Shown: positions 44,661 to 55,203 of the stretch, piece after piece
Position numbering within the stretch: the first letter of the stretch is position 1
Layout: each line of letters begins with the position of its first letter
NCBI GenBank assembly: GCA_017311315.1
Contig: CM029640.1
Span: 16,765,905 to 16,829,904, forward strand
Origin: Dendrocalamus latiflorus
Lineage: Eukaryota > Streptophyta > Magnoliopsida > Poales > Poaceae
Direction of reading: 5' to 3'
DNA length: 64,000 nt
Made by a program: the position numbers and the translations under genes
The notes under the pieces: generated by a model
Told to the model about the DNA's origin: nothing
Databases searched by the model: none
The model's input: the letters and a program-made list of their open reading frames with translations, nothing else

Positions 44661-45467
44661 CATATCATCATGACAAATTTCAGCAAGATCAGATTTGGTT
44701 GCAAGCATGACACAACCCTTTAATTTAATTCCCTCGGTACTAGAACTAGGTGCCAACTTCTCTTTCTTAGGTGGGAAAAGAGTCTTCACTACTTGCTGAT
44801 TTTCATATTCATATTCAAGTTCTTTCTTCTTATTTTCAGCTAGCTCTTTATCACAATTAGCAATTTCAGTAGGGGTCAAAGGTAGCAAAGTTATTTTCTT
44901 TCCTTTGTGCACAAGAGAGTACTTATTACTTCTACCATGATGAGTTGTATCGGTATCAAATTCCCATAGACGACCTAATAATAGTGAACATGCTTGCATA
45001 GGTACAACGTCAAAATCGGCAACATCATGATAGGAACCAATGGAAAAATGCACTCTCGCAGATTGTGTTACCTTCACCTTACCGCTGTTGTTGAACCATT
45101 GAATGTGGTATGGGTGAGGATGCACACGTGTGGTCAAGCCAAGCTTCTTGACCAACCCCGAATCCACCAAGTTATTGCAGCTCCCGCCATCAATTATAAC
45201 ATGAACACAGCAATCCTTGACAATGAGGAACAACTGAAACAGATTATGAGGTTGTAGCTTCTCCTCTTGCTCTCTTTGAGTGCTCAATACTCGCTGCACA
45301 ATTATGGTTCTATAATTCGCCGTAGCAGCAGCACCTAAATTTTCCTCACCATCGCTATCTGTCTCATGATCAACACCATTACCTGCAAGGTTAGCTGCAA
45401 GAGCATATTCATCCTCAACATCACTAGCACTTACATAACCACCATCTTCTGCCGCAAAGTACGCCCG
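44640..45467 (-). pseudogene. Element F protease region
   Basis: The frame 45299-44640 carries VHVIIDGGSCNNLVDSGLVK (aspartic-protease motif in the DGG form), HPYHIQWFNNSGKVKVTQSA, FDVVPMQACSLLLGRLWEFD and KGKKITLLPLTPTEIANCDK. It ends in MLATKSDLAEI before RT. 45300-45467 links the gag zinc knuckle to protease, with stops between. Confidence 0.8.
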
Positions 45468-46639
45468 CTAACTTGGGCAATCTCTCATGACATGGCCCAT
45501 CCCTTTACAACGGTGGCACACAATGCCTGTCGTGTGGCCCATGGAAGTAACCGATGAAGAGCTCTTTGCTGGTGCTTGTACATTAGTAGATTTGCTCATC
45601 TCGGATGCGCGTGATGGTGGTGAAGGTGCTGCTGAACACGCCCTACTCACCGAGGGGGCAGCAGCTCGAAAAACAGGAGGTGGGGCTGTCTTGGCTTGCC
45701 CTGTCGTCGATCTCGATGTAGACGTACTTCCAAAGTTGCTCCTCGTCCTCTGTTGCCTACCCTGCAATTCTTTTTCTGCCAAACAAGCAAACTGGAACAA
45801 TCTATTGATATCGTTATACTCTTTGTAATCAATTATGTCCTGAATTTCATGCCTTAAGCCCCCATAAAAATGAGCCATCTTATCCTCGTCATCCTCTACA
45901 ACATTACAACGCAGCATGCCTATTTGTAGCTCTTGATAATATTCCTCGACAGATTTATTGCCTTGGTCTAAGCGCTGCAATTTCTTACGCATATCACGTT
46001 TAAAAGCAGGAGGAACAAACCTAGCATGCATAGCTACCTTCAATCTATCCCATGTATCAGGTGCTAATCCAGAATTAACTACTTGAGTCCACCAAATGAT
46101 AGCAAAATCTTTAAATTCACTAGTAGCTTGTCTGACTCTATGCACTTCAGGAACTAGATGGGCATTAAATTTTTGTCCAACTGTCATCTCCCAACCTAGA
46201 TAGGTTTCAGCATCATAAACACCCGCAAAAGATGGTATGGTAAATTTGACTTTAGCAAATGGGTCATCATTAGCATGAGCATTGTGGTGCTGAAAATTAT
46301 TACCTCCCATACCGTGATGGTTTTGGTGTGGTCGATGTCGTGTGCGTGCATCTTGGGCAGAAATGCAGCGCCAGCGTCGCAGTTTTGTCTCTCATTATCA
46401 TCTCCCTCCTCAAGATCTCGGCCTGCATTGTGATCATACTCGCGTCCATTGTTTGGCGGCCGATTCTGCATTCTTTCAAGGCGTTCAATACTATCATTGA
46501 TGGCGCGCTGCAATGTATCTGTCGTAGCTTGAAGCTTCCTATCGAAGTCCTCAGTAATGGTAGTGTGTTGTTCATCCAAGAGCGTTATGAGCTCTCCCTT
46601 TAAAACACACTCTTATGCATCTGACATCTCACCTGCCAT
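45468..46639 (-). pseudogene. Element F gag
   Basis: An ATG at 46639 (MAGEMSDA) is followed at codon 9 by TAA, probably from CAA. The frame then reads LIERL-type coiled-coil text (TTDTLQRAINDSIERLERMQ). A frameshift near 46300 leads to MGGNNFQHHNAHANDDPFAK, KFTIPSFAGVYDAETYLGWE (capsid), GNKSVEEYYQELQIGML and a Ser/Ala/Pro-rich stretch. The zinc knuckle CHRCKGMGHVMRDC ends at a stop at 45468. It is related in order to E gag but clearly a different family. Confidence 0.82.
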
Positions 46640-47995
46640 GGTTAGTCGAAAACAAAAGACAACACAAATGTATTCTCCCTACCAACTACTAGGTGAAGGA
46701 AAGTGGAATCACACACTCTCAAGCGTCTTACCACACTCTTACAAGTGTTCTTACCAATCACAGCTAGCCAATCAAGTCCTATGCAAGGAATTGTATGTAC
46801 GCACACGCAACGATCAATGTGACTTGATGTAAGCAAAGAAGAACCTCACAACAAGTACTAGGAGAAACGCTATCCCACTACTCAAACTTCTTTCTAAGGG
46901 CACAAGATTATTCGTGCGACGTAGAGCACAAAATAGCGATATTGGCAAAACGTGAACAGTCCTCTAGATTGAGCAGATACAACAGCTAGTCTCAAGAGAT
47001 GAAAAGGCAACGTTTTATATAGCTTATATACACTCGTTTGAAATTTTTCGATGAGATCTACAACTTTTTCAACTGCATAAAACCCAAATTCCAAAGGGAA
47101 GACCAAATAAATCACCAAAGACTAAAAACTGAAAACTTACGACGCAATTTTGGGGCTAAAGATAGCTGATTTTGGGGATCTTGGAGGGTGACAGGCTGAT
47201 TGTCATATGCGCGTCATCGTTAGCTTTCCAACGAGTATAAGAACGTCAAAAACGGACACCGTATGCAAAAGTTATCCCGTTTTACTGAAGGTGTGTCGGA
47301 AACAGACTTGAATTCGTTTCGGCCTCAATAGAAACTGCTATAACATTTGATCCCGTGGTCGAAATTACTCAAATTTTTTTCTGGAGGCTTTTGGATGTAT
47401 GAAACATAGCTCCATCAATTTTCACTATTTGTGGCAAAAGTTTGATGCACTTTCCAAATTTCGGCAAAGATGGATTCTTTCCTCTTTTTTCCTTTCTTTT
47501 TTCTTTTCTTTTTTTCTTTTTTCTCTGTTTTTTTAAACAACCAAAATCAACTCTCTCTCTCTCTTTTTCTGAGTCCGAAATCCTAATTTTTTTTGGCAGG
47601 GGTCGCGGAAATGGTTGGCAGCGGATGGGGTGGCAGTGGATGGGAAGCCACGACAAGGATGCCGGCGTGGTAAGAATGGCGGCACGGCAAGGAACGGCGG
47701 CGCGGCAAGGAACAAGAACACACAACGATGAAGCTACGCAAAAGAACACGAGATGCAACAAGACAATGACGAACTAGACTCTGACTAAACTAGCAATCAG
47801 CAACTTGAACACGACAATGTAACCAAAATTTCAACGAGCAATACTGAAAAAAAAATTGCAATGGCACAAGAAGTGTTGGGACAGCGGAAGAACACTACGA
47901 ACAAATTTGTTAGGCCAATTTTCTGGAGTTTTTGGGACGGATACGATGAACATAAACTAATCTAAAAGGGATGAATTACCTCACGGGCAACCGAT
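46640..47995 (-). other. Element F leader between PBS and gag
   Basis: About 1.35 kb between the primer-binding site and gag. A long T/C-rich run (47460-47560 plus) and GGC-rich text at 47600-47720 are present. No conserved protein is visible. Confidence 0.5.
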
Positions 47996-48043
47996 GCTCT
48001 GATACCAACTGATGTGTCGATGGCCCGATCTTCCGAGAGGTAC
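47996..48043 (-). repeat. Element F primer-binding site and 5' LTR stub
   Basis: On the minus strand TTGGTATCAGAGC directly follows the LTR end CGACACATCA. Only 34 bases of LTR remain (48010-48043) before E sequence resumes at AGGATAAGAAG. Confidence 0.85.
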
Positions 48044-49295
48044 TAAGGATAAGAAGATTCGTTTGGCGACAATTGAGTTCACCGGATATGCTCTTATTTG
48101 GTGGAATCAATTGTGTCGCGTTTTGTCCCAGCACACTACACTAGGACCTTGTACAACCGGTTACAACAACTACGCCAAGGTAATTCTAGTGTTGATGAGT
48201 ATTATAAAGAGATGGAGATGTTGATAATCCGTACAGGAACAGAGGAGCATGATGAGGCTACTATGACACGTTTCTTTAATGGGTTGAATGAGGATGTGCA
48301 AGATAGGTTGGAGATGGTCCATTACTACAACATCCAAGACTTGGTGCATCAAGCTGAACATGCTGAACAACAATTGAAGCGCAAACAAGCCAAGGGTGGA
48401 CACGCCAACACTCAAACAAACCCATGGAGGCGACTATCATAGCAAGACAATGATGTTGGTTCACACTCCAAGGTGACGACATTAAGCCGTTCAAATGGGG
48501 CTCTTTCAAAGGAGGCAAGCAACAGAGGTAAAGAAGCAATCAAATCTGATTCTAGCACGTTCTCCACCGCTAGAACAAGTCAAATTGAGTGCTTTAAGTG
48601 TAAGGGCAGGGGTCACATAATGAGGGATTGCCCAAATGCAAGGAAGGTGTTACTCACACATGAGGGATATGCCACGGAGGGCGAAAGCGAGGAATCTGAA
48701 CATGATGATGAGAAATTCAATGATTCTCCGCAAGAAGTTGTGTATTGTGATCCTAGGGTTGGTCCAACTTTGATGACTCATAAGGTGGATGGTGACAATA
48801 AGCTGATTGTTGAGAAGGGGCAGCGACGTGGTGTTTTTCAAACCCAATGCATGATCAAAGGCAAACTGTCAAGCTTATAATCGATGGTGCAAGCCACAAC
48901 AATGTGATCAGCAAGGACGTGGTTGATGCACTCTCATTAACCACATGACGTTATCCTAAGCCATACTATATGCAATGGCTTCACAATGTTGGTAGGCTAA
49001 AAGTTATTCATAAAGTTCGCGTGCCGTTTTCAATTGATGGATACGAAGACAAGGTGGAGTGTGACGTCGTGACTATGCACATGTGTCACATCATGTTAGG
49101 GCGTCCGTGGCAGTTTGATTGCAATGTTACTTACCAAGGGAGAGCCAATCGCTTCACTTTTATGCATAAAGGTGTATTTCAATCTTTGCTGCCTAAGAGA
49201 GATGAGGATATTATTTATGACATTGCCATCAAGGGCAAGGAGCTTGTGAAGATTACCACAAAATCGAGGACAGTTTCGCTTGAAGGGGGAGGGGA
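48044..49295 (+). pseudogene. Element E gag-protease, copy 2, part right of F
   Basis: It restarts about 155 bases upstream of where copy 2 stopped at 37418, so that stretch occurs twice. A 52-base deletion between two GCG triplets (near 48118) shifts the frame relative to copy 1. Then come YNRLQQLRQGNSSVDEYYKE, the zinc knuckle CFKCKGRGHIMRDC and protease text, with a two-base loss near 48866. HIMLGRPWQFDCNV leads to GAAGGGGGAGGGGA, the cleanest polypurine tract of the three copies. Confidence 0.82.
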
Positions 49296-50618
49296 TGATG
49301 TGGCCAAGAGTGTGAATAATACATTGATTTGTGCTTCATCTATGCAATCTGAAGTTACAAGGTTGGTAGTGCTGAATTGTGCAAGGAGAAAGAAGCTATC
49401 GGTTATGGGAGAGAGAAGAATATCCTAGTTCGTGCGGATGCTTATGTGATTCCTCCTTTGCGCAGTGCAAACAAGACAACAATGCATAGAATTAGAGGTG
49501 TGGATGGAGAAGAAAGAAAATTAGTTTGGCTAAAGAGGAAGGCACAAGATCAATCAAGTTCTCGTGATTGCAGTTCTGTCCACAAAGTTCATAAAGTTCT
49601 CAATGCCAATTCTGAGGTTTCTGATGCACACAAAATGCATATTTGGAAAGTGAATGAAGTCTACTTTTCAATGAATCAAACGGCGCTTGATTTGGAGCTT
49701 CCTACACAAAGTTATAACAAATTCATTGGATGCTGCACGAGCTGTCCGGAGAGACGCGCGAGACATACCAAACATAAAGAGTCAAGTAAGGGTGAAATCC
49801 GACCACACCATAGTTTTCCAAAGGTTGAGAAGGATTTCTATTCAGGTTCCAAATGGATTTGGAAACCCCTTGAACAAGAAAAGAAAACATATACAAATTT
49901 GAATTCAGTTCGGATTCGGTTCGGGACAGACAGGAAGTCCAACACTAAAACGTCCATAACTTTCACAAACGAAATCCGATTTGGGCGTTCTTAGACTCGT
50001 TGGAAAGCTATTTCGAAGCCCCATACAATGGATGAGGTGCCAGCCATAGAATCCGCTTGGTCACGTTGCAAATTGAGAGAGAATTCAGAGATAGCAGTTT
50101 CAATATTTCCTTTTTAGTTCGTATTGGAGTTTGTTTCGGCCTTAGGCCAAGTTGTGCGTGCGTTTTAGTCAAGGCCGTGTATTTTGCACCAATATAAGGC
50201 CAGGGCCTTAGCCCCATTGTAACCGAGGCTATGATGTGATAAGTTTGTAGACTCGTGAAATAAAGAAGAAAATCGCCATGATGGTTGGTGGCGGCCAGAT
50301 TGCTTGATTGCAAGGTTTTCTCGTTTGGAGTTTGCTGTGTTGGTGCAAGGCAAGAATAGAAGATTCTTGAGATTTCCCATCAAATCTATAAGGTTCATCT
50401 CTTCTAATTCGTGTCTTCTTGCTGAATTCACGGTTTGGGGAGTACGGCGGATTGCTTCTAGTGTGCGCCTTGCATACTAGTGCAAATTGCCCTTATTAAT
50501 ATTGTTTACTACATCAAGATAAGGAGCAGACTCTATCCAAGAGAAGGAACCTCGCTGATCGTACCGGGAAAGATCGGGCCATCCCTATGTATCAACTAAT
50601 CTTTAGTTGTCCGCATTA
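49296..50618 (+). repeat. Element E LTR 3
   Basis: It starts TGATGTGGCCAAGAGTG and ends TTGTCCGCATTA (1,323 bp, terminal CA changed to TA). It is followed by the duplication TTCGG and then C antisense-gene intron sequence. Confidence 0.85.
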
Positions 50619-50670
50619 TTCGGTGTTGTTTTCTTACTTTATTTTTATCCTCGCTTCGCTTTACCTATAG

Positions 50671-52639
50671 GGCTCCTCCTGGAAGATGCGGAACGCGCGG
50701 TGGTCGTGTTCCTTGGGCCTTACGTGTCTAAGGAGCACAGCCTGCGCAAGTCCGCGACCGCAACAACCAACTTAGGCCGGATCAACAGGGTGTGCGAAGC
50801 TCTGGGCATTCCTGTGCCGGAGCGCGCCACTCCGACTGGAGGCCGAGCTCGCCTCCGTGACGGCAACGACAAGGGGAGGCTTCCCCCTAGGCAGAGGGCC
50901 TGGTCCCCTACCCCTATGTCGAGTTCGCTGGCTGCCCCTCCCACACGTCCTGTTGGAACCGAAGGTCCGGCGATCACCAGCTCCGACTTGGTGGAGTACA
51001 CCAACTCGGATCTGGAGGCGGAGGCGGATCACGTTACTACCAGCGAGGAGTCCTTGGGTGGCACAACGGACAAGGGGCACGGTGCAGATATCCAAGAGGG
51101 CGAGGCCTCCTCGCCCGCACCGGCCGCAGAGGCCGAGGAAGCATCGCCCAAGTCCCCGAGAGCAAAGCGCCCTCGGACACAATCGCCTCCCAGCCTGTGA
51201 GGGCGTTCACCGTGGCGATCGGGGTCGAGGGCATGTCGAAGTTGGACTCTGACACGGAGGCCATCCAGCCTGAAGAGGAACTCGTCGCCCCTGACGCCAG
51301 TGAGACTCCCGCGGTTCAGACCGAGACGGAGCGAACACCCCTAAGTGCTTCACCTGGCTACGTCGAAGGTAGGCGCAACTCTTTCTCCCCCGCGACATCG
51401 CGAAGCTTTCTCTGTTCTGCTCGCTCATTCCGTCATCAACATCAGCCGAGACAAGGTCACCCGGACATGGACAAGGATCGTGCAACGGAGACGACCGCAA
51501 AGTCTCCGGTCTTCCTGCCCTGGATGTGACGTCAACACCTGCCGCCCTCGAAGTCGCCAGTGTGGAGGCTTAGCGGCCAACTGGCTCCGATTTTATTCCT
51601 CGGCTGGAGATGTTGCGGGCTCTTCAAGGGGCCGCGGACTGCGCGGACTCCGGCATGGACTGACGAGCACTACTATCATGCAGCTCGGAGCTCCTGGAAG
51701 GCGCGTTAGAGGCCTCGAAGATGAGGGTAAGTGCATGACTTTGACAGTTTACACCGTCGTTTGGGACTTCACTAACGATTACACTGTGCAGACCCTTGCC
51801 CTCGCTCGAGCCCTGTAGGTGGAACGTACCCGCAAGCAGGTGGCGCTAGAAGATTGGCTTCGCACTACTGAAGAGGCCCACGCCGCCAAGGACGAGCACT
51901 CTTGAAGACCTCTCTGTTGTCGTGTCACCTCGCACCTTCGGTCCCGAGGACCTATCATGGACGCTTCGGCGAATCGGAGAAGCTTCCGACCTCGCCCTGA
52001 ACGCCGCCAAGTCCTTCGGCAACCATTGCTCCATCGTGATTTTGCGCCTCGCCTTCGCCCTACTCCACCATCGAGGCTACTGCATGTGGGTGAATTGGCC
52101 GACCCTCAACTAGAGATGCCAGCCGGAGTCGGGGTGATGTCAGACGCCGTACGCGCCATCCGCCGCACCGTCCGGGCCTTCCACGACAGAATCTGGGATT
52201 ACATCGGGGAGGCCGCGGCAAAGGTAGCGCTGGGACGAACTCTGCATGGTGAGGGAGACTTCGGCAAGTGGCTTGATGAAGTTCTGTGGCGCAATGAAGA
52301 CGGTGCCACTGACCCGGAGTATGGCACGGACCCACAGGTGTGACGCCGGAGTCTTAGGGCGTAGGTGTGCGTTATGATGTATCCGTTCTCTTTGTAAAAT
52401 GGTGCCATATGCCCTCCCTTTTGATGAATGAAATGAGAATGGCTTAAGTGTTCTGATGACGTGTATTGTTTTGCTCCGGGCAGATGCTTGATAGGGGCCA
52501 GTTACTAATTTCAGACCTCATGGTTCAACGGCTTCTTCGGCATTGGGAGTGGGTGGAAGACTCCCTGAACTTCTGGGAGGCCCAGACTTCAGCGGGTGAG
52601 ACTTTGGCGCGAGAGTATATCAAGGTGGAGCCGGACGAA
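50671..52639 (+). pseudogene. Antisense accessory gene of C, exons 2 onward
   Basis: After the intron acceptor TTTACCTATAG (ends 50670) the frame reads LLLEDAERAVVVFLGPYVSK, EHSLRKSATATTNLGRINRV and CEALGIPVPER, then an acidic Ser/Pro/Glu-rich region ending RAKRPRTQSPPSL and a stop. Further pieces at 51200-51900 are frameshifted. 52110-52342 reads MSDAVRAIRRTVRAFHDRIW, then GKWLDEVLWRNEDG. The last piece, 52482-52639, reads MLDRGQLLISDLMVQRLLRH and ends EYIKVEPDE. Grass Transposase_28 proteins have the same LGRxNRVxEALG block, a charged middle and a coiled C-terminus. Joined with exon 1 (31226-32126) it forms one decayed gene opposed to gag-pol. Confidence 0.65.
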
Positions 52640-52870
52640 TAGCGACCCTAAGTACTCGAAGGCACTTGTAGACATTAGCTCTTCGCAAATGTAATTACCA
52701 AATGTCTCTGTAAACATTATTTCGTTGATGCAATAAAACTGTGGTCGAAGTAACTAAGCGTACTTGTCGTCCTTTGTGATTGCATTTATCTTCAACCGAC
52801 ACATAAAACCTTGGGTGCGAAGTGGTCTTCGCTGGCGTCGTCATCACGAACATTACACGATATGATCGTG
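52640..52870. other. 3' flank of the antisense gene
   Basis: Includes GCAATAAAAC near 52731, a candidate poly(A) signal for the antisense transcript. It leads into the 67-bp array. Confidence 0.4.
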
Positions 52871-54198
52871 CTCCGTCCCCTGTCCTTCGAAGTGGCGGTA
52901 GCGGAGCTAGCGACCACCCGAGGTAGACACTCGAGCACTCTGTCCCCTACCCTTCGAAGTGATGGCAGCGGAGCTGGCGACTAGCCGAAGTAGACGCTTG
53001 AGCGCTCTGTTCCCTACCCGTCGAAGTGGCGGCAACGGATCTGGTGACTAGCTGAAGTAGACGCTCGAGCTCTCTGTTCCCTACCCTTCGAAGTGGTGGC
53101 AGTGGAGCTGGTGACTAGCCCAAGTAGATGCTCGAGCACTCCGTCTCGTACCCTTCGAAGTGGCGGCAGCAGAGCTGGCGACTAGCCGAAGTAGATGCTC
53201 GAGCGTTCCATCCCCTACCCTTCGAATTGGCCGTAGCGGAGCTGGCGACTAGCCAAAGTAGATGCTCGAGCACTCCGTCCCCTACCCGTCGAAGTGGTAG
53301 CAACGGAGCTGTCAACTAGCCGAAGTAGACACTCGAGCGCTCCATCCCGTACCCTTCGAAGTGACGGCAGCGGAGTTGGTGACTAGACGAAGAAGACGCT
53401 CGAGCGTTCCATCCCCTACCCTTCGAAGTGGCGGTAGTAGAGCTGGCGACTAGCCAAAGTAGACGCTCGAGCACTCCGTCCCGTACCCTTCAAAGTGGCA
53501 GCAGCGGAGCTGGCGACTAGACGAAGTAGACGCTCGAGCACTCCGTCCTGTACCCTTCGAAGTGGCAGCAGCGGAGCTGGCGACTAGCCAAAGTAGATGC
53601 TTGAGTGCTCCGCCCTGTACCCTTCAAAGTGGCGGTAGTGGAGCTGGCGACTAGCCGAAGTAGACGCTCGCGTGTTCCATCCCCTACCCATCGAAATGGC
53701 GGCAGCAGAGCTGAGGACTAGCTGAAGTAGACGCTTGAGCGCTCCGCCCCCTAACCTTCGAAGTAGTGGTAGCGGAGCTGGCGATTAGCCGAAGTAGACG
53801 CTCGAGCGCCCCATCCCCTACCCTTCAATGTGGTGGCAGTGGAGTTGGCGACTAGCCGAAGTAGACGCTCGAGCGCTTCGTCCCCTACCCTTCGAAGTGA
53901 CAGAACCGAAGCTGGCGTCCATTCGAAGTAGACGCTCGAGTGCTCTGTCCCCTACCCTTCGAAGTGGCGGCAGTGGAGCTAGCGACTAGCTGAAGTAGAC
54001 GCTCGAGCGCTCTGTCCTCTACCCTTCGATGTGGTGGCAGCGGAGCTGGTGACTAGCCAAAGTAGATGCTCGAGCGCTTCGTTCCGTACCCTTCGAAGTG
54101 GCAGCAGCGGAGCTGGCCACTAGCCGATGTAGACGCACGAGCGCTCCGTCCCCTACCCTTCGAAGTTGCTGCAGCGGAGCTGGCTACTAGCCACACGA
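52871..54198. repeat. 67-bp tandem array, 20 units
   Basis: The TCGAAGT-containing unit (CCCTACCCTTCGAAGTGG... GCGGAGCTGGCGACTAGCC.. AGTAGACGCTCGAGC) starts at 52887, 52954, 53021, 53088 and so on to 54160. That is 19 steps in 1,273 bases, exactly 67 each. Units differ by scattered substitutions but show no net indel. It lies in element C between the antisense gene and pol. Reading frames through it are compositional. Confidence 0.92.
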
Positions 54199-54204
54199 CT
54201 TTGT

Positions 54205-55086
54205 GCTTACTTATACTTCGAAGAGTGTACGTGGAGGCTTACCTCCGCACGTCTTATTTATACTCCGTAGAGTACACGCGGAGGCTTGCCTCCGCGTGTC
54301 TTATTTATACTCTGTAGAGTGCACGCAGAGGCAATCCTCCGCACGTCTTATTTATACTCCGTAGAGTGCACACGGAGGCTTACCCCCACGCGTCTTATTT
54401 ATACTCCGTAAAGTGCACGCGGAGGCTTGCCCCCACGCGTCTTATTTATACTCCGTAGAGTGCAAGCGGAGGCTTGCCCCCGCGCGTCTTATTTATACTC
54501 CGTAGAGTGCACGCGGAGACTTGCCTCCGCGCGTCTTATTTATACTCCATAGAGTGCATACGGAGGCTTGCCTCCGTGCGCCTTATAGAGTATATGCGGA
54601 GGCTTGCCTCTGTGCATCTTATTTATACTCCGTAGAGTGCATGCGGATGCTTGCCTCCGCGCGTCTTATTTATACTCCGTAGAGTGCATGTGGAGGCTTG
54701 CCCCCGCGCGTCTTATTTATACTCCATAGAGTGCACACAGAGGCTTGCCCCCGCACGTCTTATTTATACTCCGTAGAGTGCACACGGAGGCTTGCCTCCG
54801 CGCGTCTTATTTATACTCCGTAGAGTGCACACGTAGGCTTGCCCCCGCGTGTTTTATTTATACTCCGTAGAGTGCACACGGAGGTTTGCCTCCGCGTGTC
54901 TTATTTATTCTCCGTAGAGTGCACGCGGAGGCTTGCCCCCGCGCGTCTTATTTATACTCCGTAGAGTGCACGCAGAGGCTTGCCCCCGCGCGTCTTATTT
55001 ATACTCCATAGAGTGCACGCGGAGGCTTGCCCTCGCGCATCTTATGTATACTCTGTAGAGTGCATGCGGAGGCTTGCCTACGCGCG
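54205..55086. repeat. 47-bp tandem array, about 18 units, each with a hairpin
   Basis: The unit CTTATTTATACTCCGTAGAG followed by TGCACGCGGAGGCTTGCCTCCGCGCGT starts at 54253, 54300, 54347 and onward, with one shortened unit near 54575. GCGGAGGC-TT-GCCTCCGC in each unit is a perfect small hairpin, and TTATTTATACTCC gives an AT-rich step every 47 bases. The array directly abuts the 67-bp array. Confidence 0.9.
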
Positions 55087-55203
55087 GCTTTACACAAAAT
55101 GAGAATAATTTTGCAAACAGTACATTTTATTGATCTCCCGTTTGCGTGGGCGAGCAATTACAAGGGGCAGGGTGCTGACCATGCTGTTGGCATCCCTTCA
55201 ACC
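55087..55203 (-). other. 3' end of element C pol unit
   Basis: A short link between the 47-bp array and the pol stop. On the minus strand CAAAATTATTCTCATTTTGT may serve as poly(A) context, but nothing is certain. Confidence 0.3.

Larger units (their letters stand above)
37419..48043 (-). mobile_element. Element F: Gypsy, minus strand, with truncated 5' LTR
   Basis: The 3' LTR is 37419-38389, then comes the polypurine tract (38390-38403). The pol C-terminus is 38320-39021. The RT start, protease and gag are at 44112-46639. The primer-binding site is 47996-48007, and a 34-base stub of the 5' LTR is at 48010-48043. The stub is identical to the first bases of the 3' LTR (plus-strand TGATGTGTCGATGGCCCGAT). 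The pol middle is replaced by a rearranged B-family segment (about 39030-44111). Confidence 0.82.
32140..50618 (+). mobile_element. Element E: three-LTR tandem, gag-protease-only Gypsy
   Basis: The order is LTR (32140-33448), internal (33449-35373), LTR (35374-36661), internal interrupted by F (36662-37418 and 48044-49295), LTR (49296-50618). Flanks TTCAA (32135-32139) and TTCGG (50619-50623) fit one duplication with two G-to-A changes. Each internal part encodes gag, a zinc knuckle and protease, then runs directly into the polypurine tract, with no RT or integrase. An LTR-internal-LTR-internal-LTR array is the expected product of unequal recombination between copies. Insertion was into the intron of the C antisense gene. 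Confidence 0.88.

Noticed and set aside
52871..55086. The 67-bp and 47-bp arrays as a CRISPR array or as centromeric satellite
   Set aside because: Units are repeated along their whole length with no unique spacers, the genome is a plant, the units are too short and too few for centromeric satellite, and both arrays lie inside element C.
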